Part shown: in pieces, positions 1-11,996 of the stretch
Layout of the letters: every line of letters starts with the position of its first letter
Numbering within the stretch: position 1 is the stretch's first letter
NCBI GenBank assembly: GCA_028753945.1
Contig: JAPNXP010000001.1
Location: forward strand, 8,298,501-8,362,500
DNA: 64,000 nt
Direction: 5' to 3'
From: Hexactinellida sp. DTS-2022
Taxonomy: Eukaryota; Porifera; Hexactinellida
Position numbers and translations under genes: made by a program
Notes under the pieces: generated by a model
Database searches by the model: none
Seen by the model: the letters and a program-made list of their open reading frames with translations, nothing else
What the model was told of the DNA's origin: nothing

Positions 1-704
1 CTCATTCAGACATCTAACACCGAAAGGTAATTATTTATTTTAGGAAATTTAGTAATAAGTTACTAATAACTATCACACAGATCTGAAATATTTTGTTTAC
101 AATGTTTTCAAATAACAAAGGACGAAGTGTAATTTAGGTTAATAGTTCTGGAAATACATTTGAATAAAACTTAGGCAACCATTGAAATGATGATATTTTA
201 AAATATTTACGGCGAGTTTCCATTATAAACTAGAATTTATTACTTAATTTTCTTAGATTTATGGCTAGCCTCCCTCCCCTCCCTCCCCTCTCTCCAACTG
301 CTACCCCCAACAGTTACCAGATGTGACTTATATACTGTCCCAGACGCCGTCCGTATTCCTAAAAAATCTAGAGGTAATAAATATTCAGAGTATACTTTCT
401 TTTCAGCACATTTTACTGTGTCTACTAAGTTGTGAACCAGTGTTTACTTAACTGCCTTGCTTTGTATCTTCTAGTTCAACATGGACTGAGATTCAGAGGT
501 AATGTAATTAAATAGACCATCGAAATCATACTTTATTTTTTGCATTTTCCTTTAGATTGGGATGATACTTATTTTTATTTTTATTTTATTATTTATTATT
601 TATTATTATTTAATCATTAATTAGGCGGGGATGACTTTACTTTAGTTTGAGACATTTTAGTTAACACAGTCCATTTTATCTCATTAGTTAAGGGACAGTA
701 TAAG
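1..704. other. Intergenic, no gene seen
   Basis: AT-rich DNA with simple T/A runs near 570-620. I see no supported coding region, RNA gene or clear repeat boundary. Confidence 0.6.
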
Positions 705-996
705 CAGTAGCGGCGTCAGCCCAAATTCGGGGGGGGGGCTCAAGCCCCCCCGTAATTATAGAGAGCCCCCTCGTAATTTTGGGTAAGCCGACGCGCATTC
801 TTTTGAATTGGACAAAAAAATTGTAATTTGAGTACGATAGCTTATGTTTTAAAGTTTGTTTGTCTTTCTGGCAATTGTACGTGCATTCTTATACTCGAAT
901 AATTAAAAGTTAATTTGAAGCGTACGCTTGGCCCCCTCGAAAAAGAGTTTCGGCATTCCCAGCTCCCCCGTTCTTCGATTCCTGGCGCCGCCCCTG
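705..996. mobile_element. hAT-like non-autonomous element, 292 bp, perfect 8-bp TSD
   Basis: Starts CAGTAGCGGCGTCAGCCC and ends CCTGGCGCCGCCCCTG, imperfect inverted ends of the CAG...CTG type. The 8-mer agtataag stands directly before (697-704) and directly after (997-1004), the target-site duplication length of hAT elements. The interior has G- and C-runs and no coding capacity. The perfect duplication argues for a recent insertion. Assignment to hAT rests on TSD length and end sequence, not on a transposase. Confidence 0.88.
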
Positions 997-1004
997 AGTA
1001 TAAG

Positions 1005-2040
1005 TAGTATAGAGGGGGGAAAAGAGATTTTCTAGCTGACGCTGGCCAAATGATAGGATAATTTGTACGGTCGTAACCTGTTTTTCTAACCAATTATTTG
1101 CATAGAAATATAGTAGGAATAATCCTATAGAAAAAAAACAATTCGATTATGGATAGAGTATGAATCAATTGTAGTTATATTTTACATATCTTATAAATGT
1201 TCTTAATTACTTTTTTGATATTTTGGGTAATTATTATTTAAGTTCGTACAGCGAAACCGGTTTTTCTAACACTGGGATTTCCTAACTAACTATTTATTCT
1301 AAATATGCAAGAAATTCAAATTTGGTTATACCCGTATTTTCAATCGGCGATAGTATACTTATATCAAGTAATAAACTGTATTTACTATTTTAGTGCAACT
1401 TTGCAAAATTAATATATTGGATTCTTTGGTTGGGTCACTAATGCTGAAAATTCAAAATTGTATAATTGAGTCGGAAGAGAAATGAGTTGAGAATGCTTGC
1501 TCTAATTTAGCCGAATGTTACAATCTCTGAAATTGGTTTGAAATACTCGGAAGTCAATGGCCAACTAAGATTGAAATGATTTGTGTATTTGATTTTAGTA
1601 TAATCTACTATATCATCATTTAATATTTAGATAAACATAGTTTGCTCTTTTCTGTAATTTAGTAGTATTTCCAAGTATTTAATTTACTAGCTTAGCAATG
1701 TTTGTATTTTTTAATGGGAACCGCATGATTGGGAACCACTGTGGTAAAGTATGCAATTGTTAGGTTTATAATACTATACTTGTCATACAAGTATTTGATT
1801 GTGTTGCTAGCAAAATGTGGCTATTTTAGAGTGTAAATTGTAAATCTTGCAGCATAAAATTTACAATATAATGATAGGAAAATATGAACCGGGCGGTGGA
1901 GCTGAAACAAGATTACTACGAACAGTTACCTAATCTTATTATAAAGTTGAGGTATTGTTTCCTCTGATAACTAGTATGCAGACTGGAATTATATATATGT
2001 GACAAGCTATTATAAAAGCATATTAGTTGTTAATTAAGTT
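1005..2040. other. Intergenic, upstream of FKBP6
   Basis: AT-rich, no coding support and no recognised repeat. The end (gttcccacag at 2038-2047) looks like a 3' splice acceptor about 35 bases before the FKBP6 start codon. Confidence 0.5.
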
Positions 2041-2081
2041 CCCACAGTGTGTATTGTAATAGTAGCTCTGCTAATACGTAT

Positions 2082-4237
2082 ATGGAAGATTTGGAGACAG
2101 AGGTGGAGGCTCTGAGACTCAGCGCTCAGGGCTACGCTAGGCCCGTTAACTTCAAACAGGGCGTAAACATCAGAGACCTGAAACAGGGTGTGGATTTCGA
2201 GATCTCGGATAACCTGGAGGACGGGTATGATTCCGATCCCGAGATGCCCGAGGAGCTGGAGAAGGGAGAGTCCTATTTCGACGAGGAAGAGCTGTTCAGG
2301 AGTGTAAACTTTGAGCGCACTGTGGTGCCAGGTGAGATACCTTGTGTCATGTATATTCAGTCGATTTAACATTACCGTATTCACTGTCCCTAAGATGAAG
2401 AAGACAGTGCAACGTACACTCCGTTCGCTAAGCTAGCGCGCGACATGGAGGGCGTGACGGGGGACCGGAAGGTGCTGAAGAAGGTGCTGCGGGAGGGGGT
2501 GGGGGAGCTGGTCCCGGCGGAGGCCCTCTGCAAGGTGCACTACAAGGGGTACCTGGAGTACCAGGACGTGCCCTTCGACTGCAGCAGACTCCGCAAGAAG
2601 CCGCTCAGCTTCAGGCTCGGGAGGGGAGAGGCCATCGCGGGATGGGACGTCGGCCTCAAGACTATGCGGAGAGACGAAGTCGCGAAATTTCTCATCTCAC
2701 ATGAGTATGCGTATGGAAAGATGGGGTGTCCCCCTAGGATACCACCCAAGGCCACCGTTCTGTTCGAGGTGAGTATGTGCCTATTCTAACTGAGTAGGCT
2801 GTACACAGATATAACTAATAATAGACATGCTGACCGCTATCTTTGCTACAAGTATTTCCTAAAATTTCCCAGAATTTCCCGTACATTACAATTAATTAGA
2901 GTAATAATGTAATGACTAAATTAGGTAATGTAAAATCAATTACCCTCCCTCCATCCAGATTAAATTTACTACTATTTCTAGAACATATAGAATTGTACAT
3001 ACGTACTAATGTTACCTATAGACTCGTGCAAAATACTATCAATTTTAATTGTAATTTCAAACTCAATTTAATGTGTATTGGGAAAATTACAGTCCCTTCC
3101 ACCGTTCGTATTTTCTAAAAATATCTGTATTAACACAATAATTTATTTTATTGGCTCAGTAAACTAGCACGTGTCTCTGATAGTATTTAAATAATTAATT
3201 ATTAAGCGAGATAAGACTTTAAATCATATTTATTTATTTCTCAACTAATTAGACAAAATTTTCGGGATAATTAATAACGAATAAGTATAGTCTGACAATA
3301 ATTGTGGTTGGAATGGATTGATGAGTGCATGCTCTAACAATCCATTCCAATTGGCAAATAATCTCCACATTAACTGATATGGTTCCAAACGATCTCTTCT
3401 TCCTCACAGATTGAGCTCATCAGCTGGGTGGACAACGCGGCAGCTGATGAGTATAGCAAATTGACTTCAGAAGAGAAGAGAAGCAAAACATTCCAAGAGG
3501 TGCTGCAGGTTGTCCACGGAGAGCGCGAGATGGGCAATGAGCATTTCCTGCTGCACCACTACGCCAAGGCTTCGCGCTGCTACAACACAGCCGTGCGGCT
3601 GCTGGAGGGGGCGAAGCTGAAGAACGAGGAAGAAGAGATCATCTGGAAGTCAGACCTCGCCCGTCTCAAGCTGAACCAAGCGCTGGTCTCTCTCAGGCTA
3701 ACCAACAGCAGGGCTGCCCTTCGCTACTGCAGGGAAGTGCTGGAATTCGACCAGAAAAACGTGAAAGCTTTCTACCGGTCGGGACAGGCGTACAAACAAC
3801 TGGGGGAGTTTGATAAAGCTAAGGAGAACTATCTGATCGCGCTGAGGGCAGCTCCCAAGAACATCGAGATCCGCAGAGAGATAGAGGACTTGAATCGAGT
3901 CGTTACAGAGCACAAGACACGCGAAAAGAATATTTATCGAAAAATGTTTAACAACGAAAAATCTCAATCTCAACTCAAGAACAAGCTATCTCTCCGCGAC
4001 CTCAAGCTGCCGGAAGATTTCCTCCTGGAGCTGCGAATAACCCTGAGAGATTTCGCTGAAGATGACTCCCGATACGAAATCAATCTCCCCTCCACATTCA
4101 CAGAGACGGAGTGTCTGGCTGCTAAACTCGTCGCAGAAGAAATGCAGCTTTTGGTGACACTGCCCGACTTTAACCGAAGATACTCTGTGCGCATCAACAA
4201 GAGCGAAAGACCCTTAGCCGCCTCTGACTATTTTTAG
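2082..4237 (+). CDS. FKBP6: FKBP6-like protein: FKBP domain, TPR repeats, extra C-terminal domain
   Basis: Exons 2082-2331, 2395-2768 and 3410-4237, all GT-AG with matching phases, give 483 residues. Residues about 85-110 carry the segment before the FKBP fold (TPFAKLARDMEGVTGDR). The FK506-binding-like domain spans about 110-213 and has YAYGKMGCPPRIPP. TPR repeats at about 240-365 include KAFYRSGQAYKQLGEFDKA. FKBP6 (Shutdown in flies) is an Hsp90 co-chaperone needed in germ cells for piRNA loading and transposon control. Its FKBP domain is generally regarded as lacking isomerase activity. Human FKBP6 is 327 residues. This protein has an acidic N-terminus and about 110 further C-terminal residues (about 375-483) that resemble an R3H fold but lack its histidine. 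I chose the ATG at 2082 because the longer open frame begins with GTG. Introns are 63 and 641 bp. Confidence 0.9.
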
Positions 4238-4461
4238 GCTAACAGTTAATATAAATTATAAAGTTGTACCACAAACGATTTCAACATTGATTAATCTTAG
4301 GGGAAATCAGTCTTAGGACTATTAGCTTTGGATAATTAGTTATTTATATTTTAAAGTCTATAAATGGTATATTACAGCAGAGCTGTGGTTGTATCCACAT
4401 GCTATGAGACTCTACATATTACTACAGCTGTTAGCATTAGGCTGGTTGCAATCCGATCCCT

Positions 4462-5247
4462 ATGACACAGCCGGACGATATAGAGATCGCCCCGATAGAG
4501 CGCGGGCACGCAGCGGAAACCAGCTTTATCGATGATTCGTTTGTGACTGTGGACGAGGACCCAATTCTGGAGGACTTCACAGCTGTCTCGGAGGGCGTCA
4601 AGTTCCTGAATGAGTACACCAAGGAGCATAAAAGGGAGGAGACTCGCTCCAATGCTACACCCAGAAGCGCTGAAGAAGTGTATGGAGTCAAAGAGAATAC
4701 GATTAAGCGGATAATCTCAGCGCGCTGGCAGCTGAACGACTACCTGAGCTCCGAGGAGCGCGACGTGCAGGAGAGGTTCAACTACCTGCAGCAGTTTACA
4801 AAGGACGTAGTCTCGTTTTTAAAGATCCTCTTCTTGCTAAAGAGCTCAGATCCCCTCGGAGACGCGCCGGGTGACAAAGATGAAGTTAAGTCCAAGCTCT
4901 CTACTCTGATAGCTAACCCCGGGGCCTCTGCCCCCTCGGACAACAGCCCCCTCAGAGACTACGAGACTCACGAGGCAGACGACATAGCCATCCTCCAGGG
5001 CATCCGAGCAGAGGTGGAGTCCTACAGCCAGCAGTGGGTTACGCTGGGAGACCAATCCGAGGAGAGAAAGCAGGTGTTCTCTGAAACGGACCCGGACGAG
5101 TTTTCTCAGTTCAGCTCCGTCTCGTTCCGCTCCATTTCCACCCGCAGGAACATACTGTGGGTGCTGCTTGGGCTCATTGCTACCGCTGTTATCATTTTCG
5201 GTTTTATAATCTTGCTTTTGGTTATAATAGCATCAGTAACCAGGTAG
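4462..5247 (+). CDS. Unrecognised tail-anchored membrane protein
   Basis: Single-exon frame of 261 residues starting at an ATG 224 bp after the FKBP6 stop, on the same strand. I do not recognise the family. The N-terminal 230 residues are hydrophilic and acidic, with helical stretches (NTIKRIISARWQLNDYLSSE, then a Leu/Lys-rich segment near 115-128). Residues about 231-259 form one hydrophobic span ending two residues from the C-terminus, so a tail-anchored protein with a cytosolic N-terminus is likely. The layout recalls SNAREs, but I see no SNARE heptad register or central glutamine/arginine layer. Coding base composition matches the neighbouring real genes, which supports it being a gene. 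Confidence 0.7.
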   Translation: MTQPDDIEIAPIERGHAAETSFIDDSFVTVDEDPILEDFTAVSEGVKFLNEYTKEHKREETRSNATPRSAEEVYGVKENTIKRIISARWQLNDYLSSEERDVQERFNYLQQFTKDVVSFLKILFLLKSSDPLGDAPGDKDEVKSKLSTLIANPGASAPSDNSPLRDYETHEADDIAILQGIRAEVESYSQQWVTLGDQSEERKQVFSETDPDEFSQFSSVSFRSISTRRNILWVLLGLIATAVIIFGFIILLLVIIASVTR

Positions 5248-5624
5248 CAGGTCTCCAGCTATCCACTCACTCAACTTATATTTATTTTAGTTACTTTTCT
5301 ATTTGTACAGTTGATAGTTTATTTCAATAATTTGCACTCAACTTAGTTATTCTTATTTCCGTACGTTCGATGTTGCAAGCAATTATTGATATAAATTATA
5401 GCGCAAATTAAAAATGCTGTTACTTTTATCTAGTAGTAGCCGTTGTTTAAGTAGTAACCAAATTCACATACAAATGCGATTATATTAACTGAATTAAAAA
5501 AAGGAATGTGAGCACATGTTTAATGTATGCAAACTCCCTTAATGAACAATTAGTATTCAAGCAACAAACAACTCCGTTTACTATACGTATAATTATTATA
5601 TCTCTAATGTACACTAGATTTATA

Positions 5625-5800
5625 TACAGTGGTGTGTTCGCTCAATAGCAACCCGTGTTTTCCACAAAATCTGGTTGCTAATAGGCGAAGTTGCTAGTAG
5701 GGAATTATATTAACAGTATTGTCACGCTTGGGATCCGAAAAGTGGTTGCTAATATAGCAATATTGCTATTAGGGGAGTTGCTAATAAGCAAATTCCACTA
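5625..5800. mobile_element. Short TIR element (TA-flanked MITE)
   Basis: Begins TACAGTGGTGTG and ends in a sequence whose complement reads TAGTGGAATTTGC. The interior repeats the motif gttgctaat in both orientations (5679, 5743, 5779). Ends of the TACAGT type and a TA target suggest a pogo/Tigger-like miniature element. The rest of the 5248-6071 gap holds nothing recognisable. Confidence 0.6.
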
Positions 5801-6071
5801 TATTTATGACGTTACCATAATATATAGAATACCTTGTCACCTTGATTAGCCACATTGGTTATTGGATAGTTGTCCAGTTTAAACGGAGTTAAATATTATC
5901 ATGTTGCTGATAGCCTCTGTTTTGCCATTATGTTCTGGGACTAATTAATCCACTTGGAATTATGTAGTAAATCTCTCAATTAACAATTTATCAGTGCAGG
6001 TGAAATAATATTGTACCATTCAATTCTTAAAATATTGTTATCCATGGTACTTAGATTCTCTTCAACATGTC

Positions 6072-6707
6072 ATGCTAAATACTTACAACATTCTCCTCCT
6101 GGGCCAGCCGGACGTCGGTAAATCCGCTATAATAAGGCGGATCGACCAGGATTACTTCATTCATGATAAGGGCACCAATAGTCTGGGAAAAGACTTTGTT
6201 GATAAGAGCGTTAGGAGTGTGTCTGGCGAGTTGGTGTTCTGCAGGATTTGGGACACGGCCGACATGGAGCGCTACTCGTTCAGCCTACCCAGTAACCTCT
6301 ACAGGTCCAAACAGGGAATGATATTCGTATTCAGTCTGACTTGTAAGCACTCTCTGAGAGACCTAAAGTTGTGGTTTGACAATGTTAAATCGTTCTACAC
6401 AGCGGGGCTGCCTCCTTGCATAATTATAGCAAACAAGACGGACGACTCCGCTCACTACGAGAGCTCTGTTAATGATGCGCTAAACATGTATAATGGGTTT
6501 AAATGTTTTGCAACGAGTGCATTGGAGGGCACTGGCATAACTGAGGCTTTGCAGCACCTCGCAGATGAAATGTTAGATAATGAATGTGGCAGAGTGCAGG
6601 ATAAAGAAAATGGTCGATTTTCCGATTCTTTCATGGTTGGACATTCCTCGACAGTTGAGACACCTTTCAACTTTGTTAGAATTATGAAAATCTGCTCTAT
6701 TTTATAA
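6072..6707 (+). CDS. Divergent Ras/Rab-like small GTPase with CaaX end
   Basis: Single exon, 211 residues. Nucleotide-binding motifs appear in order: P-loop GQPDVGKS (residues 11-18), the DxxG region as WDTADMERY (about 60-68), base-binding NKTD (about 121-124) and SAL (about 149-151). In most Ras/Rab proteins switch II reads DTAGQE, but here it is DTADME, so both the invariant glycine and the catalytic glutamine are replaced. Slow GTP hydrolysis or a locked state is therefore expected. The C-terminus ends CSIL, a CaaX box favouring geranylgeranylation. Switch I is poorly conserved (GTNSLGKDFVDK). I cannot assign an ortholog, but Rab-like membrane traffic is the most probable role. The start is the first ATG after two stops. 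Confidence 0.82.
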   Translation: MLNTYNILLLGQPDVGKSAIIRRIDQDYFIHDKGTNSLGKDFVDKSVRSVSGELVFCRIWDTADMERYSFSLPSNLYRSKQGMIFVFSLTCKHSLRDLKLWFDNVKSFYTAGLPPCIIIANKTDDSAHYESSVNDALNMYNGFKCFATSALEGTGITEALQHLADEMLDNECGRVQDKENGRFSDSFMVGHSSTVETPFNFVRIMKICSIL

Positions 6708-6812
6708 TTATATATACCTACTCTATATATAGATTGCATATTTTGTTTATTTGGTTCTTTTGTAATTCCTCAACTTATATTCTCATCCAAATCTCTGATC
6801 GCTGGTGTGGGC

Positions 6813-7137
6813 CAGAGGCTTATCTAGGTACCAGGTTGACACCCTATAGGTGTCGGGCCATCATCGACATAAAAATAAAGTTGTCGAGTTGGCACCTAAA
6901 TCGTCGCGTGTTGGTGTACCTCCATCAATACACCCAGGAAAACTGAATATCGAATAATAACTGAATTGATTAATTCATTGAGTACTAAGTAATTCTGTTA
7001 ATGAAAGCATTAAAAGATATCCATACGAATAATTGACAATTTAAACTGAATTTTGAAATAAATGTAATTTTTGGGTGCCGGGCGAACTTTCCCTCCTTAG
7101 CAAAGTCCTGGTCCAGAAAATCCTTGATTAATCCCTG
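6813..7137. mobile_element. hAT-like element, degraded TSD
   Basis: CAGAGGCTTATCTAGG at the left is matched by CCTTGATTAATCCCTG at the right. Flanking octamers gtgtgggc and gtttggtc agree at 6 of 8 positions, consistent with an old hAT-type insertion. A related sequence with similar ends is at 33661-33964. Non-coding. Confidence 0.55.
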
Positions 7138-7331
7138 GTTTGGTCAGTTTCTAATCTCGGTGTAACCTAGAGCAAACTTGTCACCTTTGCTTTGTAAACC
7201 TTTGCTTTTGTAAATATTAGCTTTATTCAGATATTCGTTATTTAGTATTTGTATATTTTCTAAATAGGTAAATGTTCAGGTTTGATGCATGCTCCCTTAA
7301 TTTATTAGAAATAAAACTATACATATATGCG

Positions 7332-7522
7332 TACAGTAGAACTCGATTAGAACGTTCAAGGATTATTACGTAGTACTATTATTTTTTAACCAAGTAAATA
7401 ATCAGTATATATTTATATGTAGGATAAACTCTGTTAGTACTAGACTCGGATAATACGTACTTATTTCCATTCCCGAGAGGGAATGGAAATAAGTACATAT
7501 TATATAACCGAGTTCTACTGTA
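7332..7522. mobile_element. pogo-like MITE, copy 1
   Basis: Inverted ends TACAGTAGAACTCG and CGAGTTCTACTGTA. The interior has a palindrome around 7460-7500 (attcccgagagggaat). The same element is at 40188-40382. TA target and TACAGTNGAACTC ends fit pogo/Tigger MITEs. Confidence 0.75.
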
Positions 7523-8676
7523 ATACATATACCTCAAAAGTGAAGAGACACTGCTAATATTAACTAGAAATTATTCGCAGGGAGGAATAATTAATATTCA
7601 AACTATGTAGCATTGTATACATATTTTGTAGTTATATCACTCTTTATTTATTTAACGTATTTTAACTGATTCGGATTCAAATTTAAATCTGAATTAATAA
7701 TTTAGACTTTTCTGCTTATCCAGTGGATAAATCGCCCCACCTATTATAAGCTTTTCAATAACTTGTAGGAATTAATTATAGCTTCAGTCTTCAGAATAAT
7801 ATTGATATAACTGAAATACTGATAGATACAATTATGTTCGACTCCACTGTATCCGAATCTCTTGTTTACTTTAAATAAGTTTCGGTTAATCGGGATAACT
7901 GCCTGGAATTAATGTGACCCAATTAAGCGGATTCGACCGTACTTACTTTTGAAGGGTGAAACACAAAACTTTACATTTTTTCTAAGGATAAATATTAAAA
8001 GCTCGAAGAGTGTTCCACGAAGTTCACATATCAAGCTACACCATTAAGCTCGCTTCTAACACTGACCGTACAACTTCATATTACAAGAGTCATTCGGTCT
8101 CGGTTTTTTAGTTATTTAAACTTAACAGCAACAGCAAACAGAAATTATTCACAAATGCAAATAAAAAATTCATATTCTTCATAGCATTTACCTATTACAA
8201 CCGTCAAAGCTAGTTTTTAGGTGAATTTTAAACGCCACAAACTTGTTTACCTATTTCTCACCAAAGGCAACAATAAATATTATAATTAGAAATTTCAATT
8301 ATAAATGTATTACTCGAATGTTATAAATTAGTTTATTTATTTAGTAAGCAACGACAATAAATGCTCTTATTTGGAATTGTAAGTGTAAAATTATAAATCA
8401 GCATATGTACTTGTTTCTTATACACATTGGAAGCTAGCCTTTGGGTTCATTTGGAATTTTCATCATTTTGTTTATTTATTTGTAACAACAACAATCAATA
8501 TTCGTAATTTAGAGATGTGAAAATACGAATTCTTGTTGAACATACTAGTCCTATTTGCTATTAGGTCTAACATTATAAGTTATAACATATCTCAAATCTA
8601 AATATGAAATCTATCACTTTGATACAATCCTGAAAAGAAAACACTAGAATAGAGCCCATACAGGGTTCATCAAGAG
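7523..8676. other. Intergenic with degraded copies of a dispersed repeat
   Basis: No coding support. 8090-8560 resembles the reverse complement of the dispersed family seen best at 13836-14437 (cggtctcgg, then cttgtttacctatttc), but diverged. Around 7840-7945 a sequence recalls the TIR MITE of 52696-52801 in decayed form. Confidence 0.4.
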
Positions 8677-8748
8677 CAGGGTTTTATCCAGGAGCGCGGC
8701 ATACGCTAGAGGCATATAAATGGGGTATGTTTGCGTTTAGAAGCGCTA

Positions 8749-8780
8749 CCCCTGGAGTATGTATATACATACTCCAGGGG
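8749..8780. repeat. Perfect 32-bp palindrome
   Basis: Two 16-base half sites, cccctggagtatgtat and its exact complement, with no spacer. Surrounding DNA is non-coding. It may be the centre of a decayed inverted repeat or a dimeric binding site. The sequence alone does not decide. Confidence 0.85.
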
Positions 8781-8889
8781 AGTAAACACGACGTGCTAGA
8801 TATATTATTGGGTCTGTGTTAGTTAACCAGTGAACAGCACTTGGGTACATGCTTAGTAAAATAGGATACTGGACTTACGTGCAGCCTGG

Positions 8890-9050
8890 CTACGCTCTGG
8901 TAAGGATTGACATCGATGTACCGGCCTCCAAAAACATCGGAAAAATTCTCGATATTCTAAATAAGTGTCGCGATATTTATCGATGTCTGGAATTTTGTCG
9001 ATGTATCGTATCGATATCGCATATTTTCCCGATATCGATATTTGTTAAAC
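8890..9050. repeat. TCGAT-rich stretch with many ATCGAT/CGATAT motifs
   Basis: About a dozen TCGA cores (catcgatgt, tcgatattc, atcgatgtc, tatcgatatcg) lie within 160 bases and pair with each other in inverted orientation. It is probably a small self-complementary repeat. Boundaries are unclear. Confidence 0.5.
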
Positions 9051-9079
9051 CTTACCTCTGGCACAGCAGTCAGGAGTAA

Positions 9080-11153
9080 ATGGGATGTGTACCCCTGGAG
9101 ACTACAATATATTCTACATAAACATTGGATAATTTAAGAAATTAGAAAGTAATTTACTTAGATTAACAAGAATGGAAATCAATGCAATGTACATCAATGG
9201 AATTTTTCAATACAGGTGCTAATTTGCTCGTGATCATTCCATTACCTAAACCATGAGCTAAAACCTGCTAACATGAAAAATTGAATTACCTTTGCAATAG
9301 TATAATTGTAATGAACAGGTGAGGCTATTTAGTGGTAGCTTCAATTAAGCTGCATAATATTGGTTCATTTAATCTACCATTTTTGCCATACATAAATTAT
9401 AGAGCATTGTTTAGTTTAGTTTTTCTCCTCAAAGCTTGTTTGCATCTCCTTCATCTTAGAACCTCCCAATGGGCAGTCTCTTCTCAATATACATCTGGCC
9501 ATGTATACTTGAACTCATTGAAGCAAATAGAATCAATAATTGGCAGATTATTACTAAACCACCAAGAATTTCCATAATTAAATTGAACTATTGTATAGAG
9601 TTATGTAATCGCTAATTATTGAAGTTAAAAGTTCATTTTAGCAGTCATTTAGTTGGTACAACTAATTGGACATTAGTTGTTTAAAGTTCAGGTTTCCAAT
9701 ACATTTTGTCTCAAACTTCCGATTTAAAATATTACCTTCTAATTTATCAAGTGTTAAATTATCATCAGGGCTAAAGATTAACATCTCTTAATTTACTTAT
9801 ATTGGCTACAGAAAGTAATGATAAAGTCTCGTGTTTCCTAGTCTAAGGTGTATTGTTTGAGGATGATATTTTATCCTTCTAGGAGGGAGGAGTTTCGTGG
9901 GGTAATGCGTATTGCACATTAATACTATATAATGATAATGAGGAACTCATCATCACGTGCATGCACAAGCTGCAGATGAGATAAATTCGCTTCAGGGAAT
10001 TAAAATCTGCTAAATATTATTTATGAATTAAGTATTATGGAAAACAAATTGTGTTAATTGAAATTGCACAGTAGGAGAAATTATGTTGTAAACAAAATGT
10101 TTAATCATAATTGATTACGAAGTAAGTAATCTAGAGTCGGAGAATCCTCCAAGAGGATTTTTGTTTACAGATAATGAATTGTTGGGCTTAATCAATTAAT
10201 ACGATAATTTTAAAATAGTATTGTCTTGTATAGACTGCAACCATTATTCAATATTAATTCCTTTCAAATTACTATATGTTCTAACTTTTAATAAAATTAC
10301 CATAAATCTGAGAACAGTTTAATATTAGTCGATTCTGCTTAATTTTGCACCGGTTAATAGGGAGTCCCAATATGCTTCTATGTTGCAGTGTGTATGCACT
10401 TTTGGTTTACATACATGTGCACCAGTGTGTGTGCATGCCACTTTATCACTGCAAGTCTGCAACATTTATACTAAGCGATTGTCAATTAAACCGGTGTCCC
10501 AATAATCATAGGCGTCGGAGCTGCAGCGGCTACTTACACAAACAAATGTTAGTTCTAGGGCCAATTCGACGTCAGAACCGCGCGGTTTTTACTACCATAC
10601 CGACTGAGAATGGTCGCCACGGTATTTCTGAGCTTCCTTCACTAACTGCAATTAAGCAGGATTTACTGCATCTTGAAAATTCATATTCAAGGGTACAAAG
10701 TTAAGATAGGTTAAGGATTATTAGTGACCCCGTTGCTTAGCAGACTATTAATTAAATCATCCGATTCTAGTTAAGCTTTGGAGTATATTGGATTATAACT
10801 AGATATAGTGTTATGGAAAGTTCTCAGTTCAACTTGGGTTAATGTGTTACAAGTACTTTATCGAGATATTTGAGATAGAGAATAATGACTACTGGCTTTC
10901 TTCTAAAGTTAGCTCGAGCATTACTTTTGAACTGAGCCAACATTATTAATTCACTAATTTTATTATCTTCATTAGTGTAACTTCATCAAATCGACTACGT
11001 GATGCAACTTGTGTAAGTATGCAAATTCTTAGAATACTGAGTTGCAAATCTATTCACAGATTATTGTGTAACTGCTCTTTGTATACATCCTATACTGCAG
11101 TTATTCTCTTAAAAGCGTTCCTGATCATTGTAGCACATATACCACTTTGAATC
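9080..11153. other. Intergenic, nothing recognised
   Basis: AT-rich. Open frames here are short, have no domain signature and have intergenic base composition, so I do not call genes. Confidence 0.5.
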
Positions 11154-11335
11154 TACAGTGAACTCCCGTTTACCGAAGTCGGATATAACGAATTACCCGG
11201 TTATAACGAAATGGAGATTTTCCCCCAGAGCATTAAATGCATTAATTATTATCCACTTATAACGAATTCGAATATCCGGATATAACGAAGAAATTACTGG
11301 TCCGAAGCACTTCGTTACACCGAGAGTTCACTGTA
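11154..11335. mobile_element. pogo-like MITE family B, copy 1
   Basis: TACAGTGAACTCCCG at the left and CGAGAGTTCACTGTA at the right, with the internal motif gttataacgaa/atataacgaa repeated on both strands. A second copy is at 14554-14731 and a fragment near 56331-56350. Confidence 0.75.
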
Positions 11336-11996
11336 ATTATTTACCACGTAAATTTGAATTAATAAACTTATAAAATCAATAAATATACGTATCAAATTTG
11401 ACTTTCATAGCGTAAAAATATATCGGGTTTTTTGCACCTTGTTTTAATAAAATGTGCAATGATTAAACTGCATTTTAATCTGTTGTTTTGCAGTTTACTT
11501 TTAAACTAAGCCTTTATTAAGTTTGGTGTCATCCAGGGTATTATACAGGACTAGAATTGAACACTTAACTGTTGTCCTAATGTCACAATAGTATGAATTT
11601 TGTACTCCTAAATGTTAGTTTTATATAACTCTATGGGGACTTTCGGCAGTTTTCCCGCTCCCAAACGCAACATTTCCAAATTTTCGGCGTATGGTGCGTG
11701 CGCTCCTGGATAAAATCATGGTGTGATCTGTCGATATATTGCACGACCAAAATGTCTTTTTCCCGATTTCTTGTCTGTTGAATGATAATGTAATAGAATA
11801 AGAATTCTATTTACTGTACGTACTAACTAGTAATTCTGAATTAATAAGAGATAATTTCCAAGTGCAATCAATCATCAATCGTTCTTACCTCAATCCAAAG
11901 TAATAACTCCCCTTCATAGCTGAAAACATCAGCTATAGACGTATGATTCTATAAGCGATATGTAAATTCGACTGGCCACATGACCACATCCATATA

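Noticed and set aside
10345-10704. 119-codon open frame in intergenic DNA
   Set aside because: No domain or repeat signature, intergenic base composition, no splice context or neighbouring exons.
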